64,000 bases of DNA from Roseivirga sp. GTDB lineage: Bacteria > Bacteroidota > Bacteroidia > Cytophagales > Cyclobacteriaceae. The translations under genes were made by a program, and so were the position numbers. Each line of letters opens with the position of its first letter. Positions within the stretch are counted from its first letter, which is position 1. Shown here one piece after another: positions 45,580 to 54,882 of this stretch. The notes under the pieces were generated by a model that saw only the letters and a list, made by a program, of their open reading frames with translations, was not told the DNA's origin and did not search any database. The stretch covers positions 62,001 to 126,000 of the forward strand of contig JAAWWF010000027.1 in NCBI GenBank assembly GCA_021404565.1, read 5' to 3'.

Positions 45580-46941
45580 ATGCAATCAGACAATCTCTAT
45601 CTGCGCTTTGTAAGAAATGCCCTTCCCTCTCCTTTTTCCATAGCCGTTATCCTGACGCTACTCACTTTTCTGCTGGCCCTGATCTTTACCAGCCGGCCCG
45701 AAAATGCGGGATCGGCCTATCCACTTGTCATCCTGGAATACTGGGAAACCGGCTTCTGGGAGCTCTTGACCTTTACCATGCAAATGGCGCTGATACTCGT
45801 GCTGGGCCATACCCTGGCACTCACTCCCTTTATAAATCGCATTATCGCATCCTTCACTGAGTACTGCACCAACACAGCCTCGGCCGCCCTTTGGATCAGT
45901 CTGCTCACCATTGCTGTCAGCTTTATCAATTGGGGGCTTTGCCTCGTATTCGGAGCTATCTTTGCTCGAAAAGTAGCAGAGAAAGCCAAAGCCAATGGAT
46001 GGAAACTGAACTACCCGCTCATTGGCGCGGCAGGCTATAGCGGCATGATGTGCTGGCATGGAGGTTTCTCGGGCTCAGCTCCACTGACAGTAGCCGGATC
46101 AGAGCATTTCCTCTCAGACCAGATCGGGCAGATAGGCATTGAGCAAACCCTGCTCTCCTCCATGAACCTAACCACTGGTGTGCTTCTGTTGATCATCATA
46201 CCAGCGGTCTTTTACCTCCTCGGCAAACGCAGCACCAGCACCGAGCTCAATTTACTTCTCGATCACCGAAGCCTTAGCGAAGGTGATAACATTGAACATC
46301 CTTTAGTCGGTGCCGAAAAAATAGATCACTCCAGAATAGCTGCAACCCTTCTGGGCGGTATTATTTGCTTTATCGCTATCAGGAAAATCTGGATCACTCC
46401 AACCGGAGCAGGTTTGAGCTTTATCAATCTGAACTATATCAATTTCTTCCTCTTCGGTTTGGCGGTATTCCTCCACGGCTCCTTTGTCCGTTTTCTCAGG
46501 GCCATCCAGGAAGCTATTGGTGGTTCGGCAGGCATTATCATCCAATTCCCTCTCTATGCCGGTATTATGGGCATTATGAAATACTCCGGACTGGCTGCAG
46601 GGGTCTCCTATGCTTTTGTAGAAATCGCCAATGAAACCACACTACCCATCTTCACCTTCCTCAGTGCCGGACTTGTTAACATCTTTGTACCCAGCGGTGG
46701 TGGACAGTGGGCCGTACAGGGCCCCATAACCGTAGAAGCCGCCCAGGTGCTAAATGTACCCATACCAAAAATCGTGATGGCCCTTTCCTATGGCGATCAG
46801 CTCACCAATATGCTCCAGCCTTTCTGGGCACTACCTTTATTGGGAATCACCAAACTCAAAGCCAAAGACATTTTGCCTTACAGCCTGATTATCATGGGAG
46901 TTGGTTTGGTATTATTTATTACAGTTTTGATGGTTTTCTAA
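45580..46941 (+). CDS. AtoE-like short-chain fatty acid transporter
   Basis: The 453-residue protein has about 12 membrane helices. MQMALILVLGHTLALTP, INWGLCLVFGAIFARKVA, GYSGMMCWHGGFSGSAPL and FVPSGGGQWAVQGP fit the AtoE/TIGR00366 family, which moves short-chain fatty acids such as acetate or butyrate. No ato catabolic genes lie nearby. The next small gene starts 9 bp downstream and so is probably in the same unit. Confidence 0.85.
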   Translation: MQSDNLYLRFVRNALPSPFSIAVILTLLTFLLALIFTSRPENAGSAYPLVILEYWETGFWELLTFTMQMALILVLGHTLALTPFINRIIASFTEYCTNTASAALWISLLTIAVSFINWGLCLVFGAIFARKVAEKAKANGWKLNYPLIGAAGYSGMMCWHGGFSGSAPLTVAGSEHFLSDQIGQIGIEQTLLSSMNLTTGVLLLIIIPAVFYLLGKRSTSTELNLLLDHRSLSEGDNIEHPLVGAEKIDHSRIAATLLGGIICFIAIRKIWITPTGAGLSFINLNYINFFLFGLAVFLHGSFVRFLRAIQEAIGGSAGIIIQFPLYAGIMGIMKYSGLAAGVSYAFVEIANETTLPIFTFLSAGLVNIFVPSGGGQWAVQGPITVEAAQVLNVPIPKIVMALSYGDQLTNMLQPFWALPLLGITKLKAKDILPYSLIIMGVGLVLFITVLMVF

Positions 46942-46950
46942 GAGCAATAT

Positions 46951-47355
46951 ATGATCCTGAGCTTAGTCATTTTTGTAATTGAGGCCATACTGTTTACATG
47001 CGCATTGATTATCAGAAAAAGACTCAGAAGTGCTTTTGAAGAGGAAATGGACATCGGGGAGCCAACATACCTTTACAACCCCTTAGAGGCTGGCCGTTTG
47101 CCTCTTTGGCAAGCCAAAGGAAGGTTTCGTTATGAATGGCCTACTGACAAAGTATATTCATTCCTGCTTGACTTCCTCTATCCACTACATGCAGAATATG
47201 CCCGGGTGAGTAAGTCTGGCGAAGCAATCAAAATAGAAAGAAAGCTGAACACTCTTTCCAGAGTAATTTTGATCTGGGCTTTCGTACTGATCATTACCTT
47301 TTTGATCGTCCTGGTTGACCACCAAATAATCAGTGTTGCCTCCTCAACTGAATAA
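46951..47355 (+). CDS. Small membrane protein of unknown function
   Basis: The 134-residue protein has one membrane helix at each end (about residues 3-20 and 104-125) with a loop of about 80 residues that carries PLWQAKGRFRYEWPTDKVYSFLLDFLYPLH. No family recognised. It starts 9 bp after the AtoE-like gene, which suggests one transcript. Confidence 0.6.
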   Translation: MILSLVIFVIEAILFTCALIIRKRLRSAFEEEMDIGEPTYLYNPLEAGRLPLWQAKGRFRYEWPTDKVYSFLLDFLYPLHAEYARVSKSGEAIKIERKLNTLSRVILIWAFVLIITFLIVLVDHQIISVASSTE

Positions 47356-47506
47356 AGTCGACCCTTTCCACTTCACCCTTCTACTCCAGACCCCGAAGTA
47401 TCAGGCTTAAGTGGCCCTAATCTACCACCCATATACTCTCTTTTGATCTGACCTCACCGATTAACTACCTTGAGTGGAATCTCTTAACACGACAATCAAA
47501 AGCCTT

Positions 47507-48760
47507 ATGAAGTACCTGATCTTCCTTCTCTGCTTTACCTGCATTCAGCTCACAGCCCAGGAATTCCGCCAAACCCAAACCGACAGCTATACCCGTTATG
47601 AAATGCTTTCTCCAGAGAGCCAAAGCTTCCGCATTATGTATGATGTAAGCGCCACCGCTGCCGGTTCGACCAAATACTTCAATACCCTCAGAGCAGGCAG
47701 TGACCATATCGTAGATGCGGTATGGGACCTGATGACTGGAAAAGAGCTGATTTGGAAAATAGTGGACGGAAAAGAAGCGAGGGAAAATGGTCTCTCATAC
47801 GCTGCCGAAAACGGAGAATACCTGATGGTTGACCTGGCAAGAGCTGTACCCAATGGAGGGCAGGCACGCTTGCGTATAGACAAGACCTATAAAGACCCCG
47901 CCAGTTACTATCAGGAAGATGGGGATATCGTGTTCGACAGATCCTTAGGTATCAAAAGAAATTCGCTGGTGTTGCCTCCGGGTTATGAGCTGGTAAATGC
48001 CAACTACCCCGTACAGGTAATGCAGGAAACTGACGGACGTATTAAGGTCAGCTTTATGAATGACGGTCCTCAAGGGGTGCCTTTCAAGGTATCCGCACGG
48101 CCAGCCGCGAATATGAAATATGCACCCAGTCCGGATAAAAATCCATGGCCGGAACATCAACCCAGTCCTTCCGGCAGAGATCAATCCAAAGCAAGAGTAA
48201 ACTACACGGTAAGTGAGCGAACCTTCCAGAACAGAGATATTGTCTACTTCCTACAGCAACCGGAGACTCACTCCTTCTTCCTTTATCACGATTATACCGA
48301 AGAAAGAGTGGGGATGGACAAATACGTAAACATAGTACGAGCTGGCAGTAAAGCATCCGGTCCTTCGGCCTTCCTGCTGGATACAGGCGAAAAGCTCAAA
48401 GTAGAAACCCTGAAAGGTCAGGCCATTGCCGACAAAGGCATTGAGGTAAACGGCCTCACCGATGATACCGAAGCGGTGGTGATCTGGTATGATGCCATCA
48501 AAGAAGGAGAAAGCAAGCGGCTCAGAATTTCAGAAACCTATACTGACCCCAACCGCTATTTACTGGTAGATGATCAGTTGATCTGGGACCGAAGCTTTGG
48601 CCGTAACCGCAACACCGTGATATTACCCGAAGGTTGGATGCTCGTAGCCAGTTCCATTCCCGGTAAGATAGACCTGACTGAGGATGGTAAGGTACGCATT
48701 CGCTTTATCAATGGCCGCCCTGATAATATTGATGTGTTTATTAAGGCGATCAGACGGTAA
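47507..48760 (+). CDS. Secreted protein with two related domains
   Basis: The 417-residue protein, from the ATG at 47507, has a signal peptide (MKYLIFLLCFTCIQLTAQ). The mature part holds two copies of one domain. First copy: RYEMLSPESQSFRIMYD, YFNTLRAGSDHIVDA, LRIDKTYKDPASYYQEDGDIVFDRSLGIKRNSLVLPPGYELV. Second: VYFLQQPETHSFFLYHD, YVNIVRAGSKASG, LRISETYTDPNRYLLVDDQLIWDRSFGRNRNTVILPEGWMLV. The parts line up over about 170 residues. No enzyme motif is visible; I do not know the family. The ORF opens earlier, at 47474, but without a signal peptide. Confidence 0.7.
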   Translation: MKYLIFLLCFTCIQLTAQEFRQTQTDSYTRYEMLSPESQSFRIMYDVSATAAGSTKYFNTLRAGSDHIVDAVWDLMTGKELIWKIVDGKEARENGLSYAAENGEYLMVDLARAVPNGGQARLRIDKTYKDPASYYQEDGDIVFDRSLGIKRNSLVLPPGYELVNANYPVQVMQETDGRIKVSFMNDGPQGVPFKVSARPAANMKYAPSPDKNPWPEHQPSPSGRDQSKARVNYTVSERTFQNRDIVYFLQQPETHSFFLYHDYTEERVGMDKYVNIVRAGSKASGPSAFLLDTGEKLKVETLKGQAIADKGIEVNGLTDDTEAVVIWYDAIKEGESKRLRISETYTDPNRYLLVDDQLIWDRSFGRNRNTVILPEGWMLVASSIPGKIDLTEDGKVRIRFINGRPDNIDVFIKAIRR

Positions 48761-48959
48761 AAGAAAACTAATGTCAGCTGTTTACTGTCTTGCTCAGGCT
48801 CTGCAATGCGAGACCACTGAGCGAGGATATAATGCCCCCCTATACTCCTTGGTCACCGAAGCCTTGGCGTAGGTCGACCCCACCTCCGAAACCTCCAATA
48901 CAAGTCTCCAAACTATCACTATCTTTACTATCTACTGATAACCCTTAATAAGCAATCAA

Positions 48960-49703
48960 TTGTCGCGCTATAGCTTAAACGGAGATCGCAAAAGGAATCG
49001 CTTCAGCTTCCTTAGAGTGTTCCTGGAAATCCCTGTAATCGTACTCAGTATCTACATTGCCTTTGTAGTAGATGAATGGAGCAAAGAAAAAGCAGCCGCT
49101 GTTCAGGAAAAAAGCTACCTCGAACAACTTCTTGAAGAAACAAGGATCAACTCAGAAGAACTCAAGGCTGACCAGGGACAAAGGAGGATACAACTCGTTT
49201 TTCTCGATAAATTACTTGAAACCAGCAATAGACGCGTAGATCCTGACACCTTGCGCACAGCCATTGATTACCTCCTGATGGTACGCCTCTACTCTTCTAC
49301 CGATGCCGTTTACGAAGACCTTGTTTCTTCCGGAAACCTTCGACTGATCTCGTCAGACTCCATCCGATATGAGATGATGCAGTATCGCAGGAAACTCTCG
49401 CGAGCTCCCATTACAGAGCAAAGTGATATAGATCTGATAGAAAACCGAATAGAACCCTACCTGGTAAGCAAGCAGGTACTCTCACTGCTGGAGCCCCACG
49501 ATGACCTTCCTTCCATTAATATTTCTGAACAGCAAAAAGACCGTATTATTCGGGTGTTGCTGAATGATCGCACCTTTATTGACCTGGTATACCTGAGAAG
49601 AGATCGGATCAAACAAGTGATCTGGTTTGAAACTCCCATGGAATGGTCCCTGAGGAATATGCGCAACCTGATTGCAGCTGAGCTCGAGACCAGCGCAAAT
49701 TGA
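48960..49703 (+). CDS. DUF6090-like membrane-anchored protein
   Basis: The 247-residue protein starts with TTG at 48960. RVFLEIPVIVLSIYIAFVVDEWSKEKAA is a membrane helix with the same plan as the N-terminus of the gene at 35928 (MEVTMIVVGILLAMAIDDW). The helical domain behind it contains EKSYLEQLLEETRINSEELKADQGQRR and VYEDLVSSGNLRLISSDSIRYEMMQY, which matches YESLKSSGFLAKLQGKQLQGLLYRY in the other. It lacks the CBM-like domain. Function unknown. Confidence 0.65.
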   Translation: MSRYSLNGDRKRNRFSFLRVFLEIPVIVLSIYIAFVVDEWSKEKAAAVQEKSYLEQLLEETRINSEELKADQGQRRIQLVFLDKLLETSNRRVDPDTLRTAIDYLLMVRLYSSTDAVYEDLVSSGNLRLISSDSIRYEMMQYRRKLSRAPITEQSDIDLIENRIEPYLVSKQVLSLLEPHDDLPSINISEQQKDRIIRVLLNDRTFIDLVYLRRDRIKQVIWFETPMEWSLRNMRNLIAAELETSAN

Positions 49704-49736
49704 TTGTTGGACATCAGACAATCCGCCTGTTCTGAG

Positions 49737-49766
49737 TTTTTTTTAGTCTGAAAATTGATAACTTTG
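49737..49766 (+). promoter_or_regulatory. Bacteroidota-type promoter for acnB
   Basis: TAACTTTG (49759-49766) matches the TAnnTTTG -7 element of Bacteroidota. A T-rich stretch (49737-49744) lies at about the -33 distance. The start codon is 115 bp downstream. Confidence 0.6.
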
Positions 49767-49880
49767 CGGCCTGAAGATGGACAGTTGTCATCCCATTAAA
49801 ATATCCACTCAAAAAGGGCTTAAAAGTCACGTCAAGGCTTGTTTTATCTACCTGCCCCTAATATCAAAAATATTGCTTTT

Positions 49881-52670
49881 ATGAATATGTATGAAGATTA
49901 TATCAAAGAGATCGAAGAAAGAAAAGGCCAGGGCCTTCACCCAAAGCCAATTGACGGTGCCGAATTGCTCAGTGAGATCATTCAGCAGATCAAAGATGTA
50001 GACAACCCGTCCCGAAAAGATTCTCTTCACTTCTTCATTTATAACACCTTACCCGGAACTACTCCGGCAGCTGGTGCAAAAGCAAAATTCCTCAAAGAAA
50101 TCATTCTGGGTGAAGTAACGGTTGAAGAGATTAGCCCTGCCTTTGCGCTGGAGCTTTTATCGCATATGAAGGGAGGCCCTTCTGTAGAAGTACTGCTTGA
50201 CCTGGCCCTGGGTAATGAGGCTTCAATCGCCAGAGAGGCTGCAGAAGTATTGAAGACGCAGGTTTTCCTATACGAAGCCGATACCGCCCGCCTGGAAAAG
50301 GCACACAGAGAAGGAAACGGCCTTGCAACAGAGATCATTGAAAGCTACGCCCAGGCGGAATTTTTTACAAAACTTCCTGAGGTTGACGAAGAAATCGAAA
50401 TAGTAACCTTCATTGCTGGTACGGGAGATATTTCTACCGATTTACTTTCACCCGGTGCAGATGCCCATTCCCGATCGGACCGTGAGCTTCACGGTCAGTG
50501 CATTTTTGAGCATAACAAAGACATGCAGCAAGAGCTCATCGCTCTGAAAGAAAAGCATCCTGACAAGCGCGTAATGCTGATCGCTGAGAAAGGCACCATG
50601 GGCGTGGGCTCTTCCAGAATGTCAGGTGTGAACAATGTGGCCTTATGGACCGGTATACAGTCCAGTCCTTATGTACCCTTTATCAACATTGCCCCGATCA
50701 TTGCCGGTACCAATGGCATTGCCCCTATCTTCCTTACCACAGTGGGTGTAACAGGCGGCATTGGCATAGACCTGAAAAACTGGGTACAGAAAAAAGATGC
50801 GAATGGAAACACAGTCCGCAATGCCGATGGCGAGCCGGTATTGGAACAAACCTATTCTCTGGAAACCGGAACGGTTCTGACCATTAATACCAAAGAGAAA
50901 AAACTCTACAATGGCGATAAGGAGCTGATGGATATCTCAGCGGCCCTGACACCACAAAAAGTAGAATTCATCAAAGCTGGCGGTTCTTATGCAGTGGTTT
51001 TTGGCAAGAAACTGCAAACATTCGCTGCCAAAACTTTGGGCATTGAAGCCCCGGCAGTATTTGCCCCATCCAAAGAAATTTCCCACGAAGGACAAGGCCT
51101 TACCGCGGTTGAAAAGATCTTTAATAAAAATGCCGTAGGTACTACTCCTGGCGTCACACTTCATGCCGGATCGAATGCCCGTGTAGAGGTAAACATTGTA
51201 GGCTCACAGGATACCACCGGTCTCATGACCTCTCAGGAACTGGAAATGATGGCAGCTACCGTGATTTCGCCTATCGTAGATGGTGCCTACCAGTCAGGCT
51301 GCCATACTGCTTCCGTTTGGGATAAAAAGGCCCAGGCCAACATTCCTAAGCTGATGAAGTTTATGAACGACTTCGGTTTGATCACCGCCCGTGACCCTAA
51401 AGGCGAATATCATGCCATGACCGATGTAATTCACAAAGTATTGAATGACATCACCATTAACGATTGGGCTATCATTATCGGGGGTGACTCCCACACCAGA
51501 ATGTCGAAAGGCGTTGCCTTTGGTGCCGACTCCGGTACCGTAGCACTGGCACTCGCTACCGGTGAAGCTTCCATGCCTATTCCTGAGTCAGTAAAAGTGA
51601 CTTTCAAAGGCGATATGAGAAGCTATATGGACTTCCGGGATGTAGTGCATGCCACGCAGCAGCAAATGCTCAAGCAGTTTGGTGGAGAGAATGTATTCCA
51701 GGGCAGAGTAATCGAGGTGCACATTGGTACGCTTACTGCTGACCAGGCCTTTACCTTTACCGACTGGACGGCAGAAATGAAAGCCAAGGCTTCTATCTGT
51801 ATCTCAGAAGATGACACACTGATTGAATCGCTTGAAATTGCCAAGTCCCGCATCCAGATCATGATCGATAAGGGCATGGACAATGCCAACCAGGTGCTGC
51901 AAGGCCTGATTGACAGGGCCAACAAACGGATTGACGAAATCAGATCTGGTGAAAAACCCGCTTTGACGCCTGACTCCAATGCCAAATACTACGCTGAAGT
52001 AGTGGTGGACCTGGATGTGGTAGCCGAGCCTATGATTGCTGACCCGGATGTAAACAATGATGACGTTTCCAAGCGCTATACGCACGATACCATCAGGCCA
52101 CTCTCTTACTACGGTGGAGAAAAGCAGGTAGACCTCGGTTTTGTGGGCTCCTGTATGGTACACAAAGGCGATATGCAGATTCTGGCCCAGATGCTGAAGA
52201 ACGTAGAAGCACAGCAAGGCAAGGTAGATTTCCAGGCACCGCTGGTGGTGGCCCCTCCTACTTACAATATTGTGGATGAGCTAAAGGCTGAAGGCGATTG
52301 GGAAGTACTGCAGAAGTATTCAGGCTTTGAGTTTGATGACAGCAACCCAAAAGCTGCTGCCCGTACCAAGTATGAAAACATGCTTTACCTGGAGCGTCCC
52401 GGCTGTAACCTCTGCATGGGTAACCAGGAAAAAGCAGCACCCGGTGATACGGTAATGGCCACCTCTACCCGCCTCTTCCAGGGCCGTGTGGTAAAAGACT
52501 CTGATGAGAAAAAAGGTGAATCACTGCTTTCTTCTACTCCGGTAGTAGTGCTCTCCACCATACTGGGCCGCACCCCTACCATGAAAGAATACGAAAACGC
52601 AGTAGATGGTATAGTACTGACCAAATTCTCACCTCCGAATAAGGAGTTAAGTACGATTGCTGCTGTGTAA
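49881..52670 (+). CDS. acnB: Aconitate hydratase B
   Basis: The 929-residue protein, from the ATG at 49881 (MNMYEDYIKEIEERKG), has the AcnB plan: an N-terminal HEAT-like domain (to about residue 155), then the swivel domain and the three iron-sulfur core domains. GGDSHTRMSKGVAFGADSG, GFVGSCMVHKGD and PGCNLCMGNQEKAAPGDTV contain the ligand cysteines of the 4Fe-4S cluster. It interconverts citrate and isocitrate, and probably 2-methylisocitrate. It is larger than E. coli AcnB (865 residues) because of insertions such as the one around NADGEPVLEQT. A bidirectional terminator follows. Confidence 0.96.
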   Translation: MNMYEDYIKEIEERKGQGLHPKPIDGAELLSEIIQQIKDVDNPSRKDSLHFFIYNTLPGTTPAAGAKAKFLKEIILGEVTVEEISPAFALELLSHMKGGPSVEVLLDLALGNEASIAREAAEVLKTQVFLYEADTARLEKAHREGNGLATEIIESYAQAEFFTKLPEVDEEIEIVTFIAGTGDISTDLLSPGADAHSRSDRELHGQCIFEHNKDMQQELIALKEKHPDKRVMLIAEKGTMGVGSSRMSGVNNVALWTGIQSSPYVPFINIAPIIAGTNGIAPIFLTTVGVTGGIGIDLKNWVQKKDANGNTVRNADGEPVLEQTYSLETGTVLTINTKEKKLYNGDKELMDISAALTPQKVEFIKAGGSYAVVFGKKLQTFAAKTLGIEAPAVFAPSKEISHEGQGLTAVEKIFNKNAVGTTPGVTLHAGSNARVEVNIVGSQDTTGLMTSQELEMMAATVISPIVDGAYQSGCHTASVWDKKAQANIPKLMKFMNDFGLITARDPKGEYHAMTDVIHKVLNDITINDWAIIIGGDSHTRMSKGVAFGADSGTVALALATGEASMPIPESVKVTFKGDMRSYMDFRDVVHATQQQMLKQFGGENVFQGRVIEVHIGTLTADQAFTFTDWTAEMKAKASICISEDDTLIESLEIAKSRIQIMIDKGMDNANQVLQGLIDRANKRIDEIRSGEKPALTPDSNAKYYAEVVVDLDVVAEPMIADPDVNNDDVSKRYTHDTIRPLSYYGGEKQVDLGFVGSCMVHKGDMQILAQMLKNVEAQQGKVDFQAPLVVAPPTYNIVDELKAEGDWEVLQKYSGFEFDDSNPKAAARTKYENMLYLERPGCNLCMGNQEKAAPGDTVMATSTRLFQGRVVKDSDEKKGESLLSSTPVVVLSTILGRTPTMKEYENAVDGIVLTKFSPPNKELSTIAAV

Positions 52671-52693
52671 GTGGGAATTAATAGTGGATATTC

Positions 52694-52731
52694 AAAAGCC
52701 TCATAATTCAATTGAATCAATGGGGCTTTTT
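52694..52731. terminator. Bidirectional terminator between acnB and the recombinase gene
   Basis: AAAAGCCTC (52694-52702) pairs with GGGGCTTTT (52722-52730) with one G-T pair, and the loop contains ATTCAATTGAAT, a palindrome. T-runs follow on both strands. It overlaps the stop codon of the recombinase. Confidence 0.75.
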
Positions 52732-53537
52732 ACTTTTACTATCTGGTCTGATGCCACATGTGTATATATCATGGTGGTCTTGATCGAATTATGCCCCAGC
52801 AATTTTTGGATAACCCTTACATCAGTCCCCTGTTCCAATAAGTGAGTGGCGAAACTATGTCTTACTGTATGAAGCGTAACCCTTTTGGTGATCCCTGCAT
52901 TTTTGGCCGACCTTATTAGCACTTTCAAGGCACTACTGGAAGAGTATTGCAAGTTTCCTTTTCCATTGAATAAGTATGTATCTGGTTTATACATTTTGTA
53001 ATAGCTTCTTAGCAGCAACTTCAAACTCTTAGGGAACATCACTTGTCGGTCTTTTTTCCCTTTGGCATTGTATATGGTCACCACATTCCGTTCTCCATCA
53101 AGGTGAGCAATTTGCAGGTTAATCATTTCACCAACCCTTAATCCCATAGCATATATTGTGGATAAGATTGCCTTGTGCTTGAGGTTGTGGGTTACCCGAA
53201 GTAAATTCCCAATCTCTGCTTTTGAAAGAACTACCGGTAGCTTAAATGACTTTCTCGTGACTGACAGTATCGATAATGGCACTTTTCGGTCATATAATAA
53301 TGAAAAGAAAAGCTGTACCGCCCCGATCACCTGTTTTTGATAATTGTAAGACATCTGCTTGCGGGTGAACAGAGCTAAACACAGGTCTTGCAGGTACACA
53401 TCCTCCAAAGTGCTCCAGTCTGTAAACTTAACAACTCGCTGTACGAGTTTTAGCGCATTGAGGTAAGCACTTACCGTATTGGGACTGTAGCCTTTGATGA
53501 TTAGTAATTTCTCAAAAGAGGCCAGGGATTTTTTCAT
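52701..53537 (-). CDS. Tyrosine recombinase (XerC/IntI-like), likely cassette recombinase
   Basis: The 278-residue protein has an N-terminal SAM-like DNA-binding domain (FEKLLIIKGYSPNTVSAYLNAL) and a C-terminal catalytic domain with R134 (MGLRVGE), HTVRHSFATH (H223, R226), LLGHNS (H249) and Y258 (MIYTH). The C-terminus VKSPIDSIEL resembles VRSPLD at the end of IntI and many Bacteroidota integrases. It lacks the extra segment of about 20-30 residues that IntI enzymes carry between the strand with KKDRQV and the HxxR motif; here only a short linker follows RSYYKMYKPD. It lies head-to-head with the first cassette, as intI does in integrons. Confidence 0.9.
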   Translation of the reverse strand: MKKSLASFEKLLIIKGYSPNTVSAYLNALKLVQRVVKFTDWSTLEDVYLQDLCLALFTRKQMSYNYQKQVIGAVQLFFSLLYDRKVPLSILSVTRKSFKLPVVLSKAEIGNLLRVTHNLKHKAILSTIYAMGLRVGEMINLQIAHLDGERNVVTIYNAKGKKDRQVMFPKSLKLLLRSYYKMYKPDTYLFNGKGNLQYSSSSALKVLIRSAKNAGITKRVTLHTVRHSFATHLLEQGTDVRVIQKLLGHNSIKTTMIYTHVASDQIVKVKSPIDSIEL

Positions 53538-53680
53538 AATTCCGGAATAACTACCAAATGGTATGCTTGCTCGCCAAAGTAAAAATATACGGAATTACAC
53601 AATTCACACCTATTATTAGTATATAATAAGCCGTTATTCCGGAACTAATTACGATATTCCAGATACAAACGTGTTGGCAT
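53538..53680. other. Proposed attI-like region between recombinase and first cassette
   Basis: TTCCGGAATAAC (53540-53551) and GTTATTCCGGAA (53633-53644) are a perfect 12-bp inverted repeat, with further GGAATTAC and GATATTCC half-sites between and after. GTTGGCAT (53673-53680) would hold the crossover G^TT: its reverse complement, ATGCCAAC, opens the attC1 site at 54742. The IR may bind the recombinase or be an operator of its gene. Confidence 0.55.
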
Positions 53681-53687
53681 TCATTGT

Positions 53688-54737
53688 ATGACTGGGAAAG
53701 AGAAAGCAAAATATATAGATCATTTTTTGGCCGAACTAAAAGACGCAAGTTTCCCGAGTTCATTGGCAAATATCTTGGAGTTGAAACAACTCCCAAGCAG
53801 AGAGAACAAGGATAAATTTAAGTTACTGGAATACGAGTTGGAGAAGCACGATCTGGTCGAGTTTATCAGGGGTCGAGATAACTCAACATTAAGCGGTCAA
53901 TGTGAATATCTTATTAGCGGGAAAGGGCTTGATTATGTAATGAGTGGTAAATCCACTTTGGAATTATTTGATAATGATGAACCGGGTCAAGACTTCGATG
54001 ATCCTGACAGCAAACTGGAAGACTTGACTCAACGTGCAGAGTCCTATTCAGAACTGACCAAAGTTGACTTCAAAAAGTCGCAGGTAAATACAAGAAAAAA
54101 TATTGATCTATTTACGGAATGGTATTTTCAATCACGCGATCTATTTGGGGAATATTTTGATGAAAGCGAAAAGAACTTTGCTGAGTTTAGTTCTTGCGAT
54201 GTTTCTGGAAATGGCTACACCCTATCGTCCAGATTTTCGAGAATATACCCGCTTTTCAAAATTCTGAAAAGCAAAATTCTAAGCGGAAAGATATCTTCTG
54301 AACAAATAAGAATTCAAGGAATGACAAATAAGGGATTTGTAATACACGGACATAATGATAGCGCAAAGCTGGAAGTTGCGAGATTCATTGAAAAACATGT
54401 GAAGAAGGAAGCCATAATTTTGCATGAACAACCAAATAAGGGCAAAACTGTAATTGAGAAATTTGAATCAAATTCAGATGTTGATTTTGCCGTGGCACTT
54501 TGGACGGCAGATGACCAAGGCAAGGCAATCAAAGAAGAAAAACTGCTGAACCGTGCTCGACAGAATGTAATATTTGAAACTGGTTACTTTATTGGAAAGC
54601 TTGGTCGTGAAAGAGTAATAATTCTTTTTGAAGATGGCGTTGAAAAACCATCTGATTATAACGGTGTAGTTTATATTCCTCTCTCAGGTAATTGGAAACA
54701 TGAATTACAAACAGAAATTGAAAGCATCTATAATTAA
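53688..54737 (+). CDS. TIR-like (PF10137) nucleotide-binding effector
   Basis: The 349-residue protein has an unknown N-terminal part (to about residue 205) and a C-terminal domain with GFVIHGHNDSAKLEVARFIE, IILHEQPNKGKTVIEKFE, VDFAVALWTADDQG, RARQNVIFETGYFIGKLGRERVIILF and NGVVYIPLSGNWK. This is the pattern of the TIR-like domain PF10137, which occurs in CBASS/Pycsar-type effectors and NADase proteins. The Glu in VIEKFE sits at the place of the NADase catalytic residue. The first cassette of the array; it could protect against phages by NAD depletion. The activating signal is unknown. Confidence 0.85.
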   Translation: MTGKEKAKYIDHFLAELKDASFPSSLANILELKQLPSRENKDKFKLLEYELEKHDLVEFIRGRDNSTLSGQCEYLISGKGLDYVMSGKSTLELFDNDEPGQDFDDPDSKLEDLTQRAESYSELTKVDFKKSQVNTRKNIDLFTEWYFQSRDLFGEYFDESEKNFAEFSSCDVSGNGYTLSSRFSRIYPLFKILKSKILSGKISSEQIRIQGMTNKGFVIHGHNDSAKLEVARFIEKHVKKEAIILHEQPNKGKTVIEKFESNSDVDFAVALWTADDQGKAIKEEKLLNRARQNVIFETGYFIGKLGRERVIILFEDGVEKPSDYNGVVYIPLSGNWKHELQTEIESIYN

Positions 54738-54741
54738 CGAA

Positions 54742-54860
54742 ATGCCAACAAGCACTAAAATGAATATACGAAGTGAGCGACCTGAAAAGACAATGCGAAC
54801 TAGAAGTCTCAGAGCTTCTAACAACCAGAGCGCATACTCATTTTAGTTTGACGTTGGCAG
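54742..54860 (+). repeat. attC-like site 1
   Basis: ATGCCAAC (54742-54749) opens the site and GTTGGCAG (54853-54860) closes it. Inside, ACTAAAATGA (54754-54763) is the exact reverse complement of TCATTTTAGT (54838-54847), and the pairing continues inward with few mismatches (TATACG with CGCATA). The crossover is expected at G54853^T54854. The site is 119 bp. Confidence 0.75.
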
Positions 54861-54882
54861 CCATTTAAGAATCCTGAGTATT

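Noticed and set aside
52701-53537. Prophage or ICE integrase
   Set aside because: No phage or conjugation genes follow. The downstream genes are separated by attC-like sites, and a tRNA target is not present.
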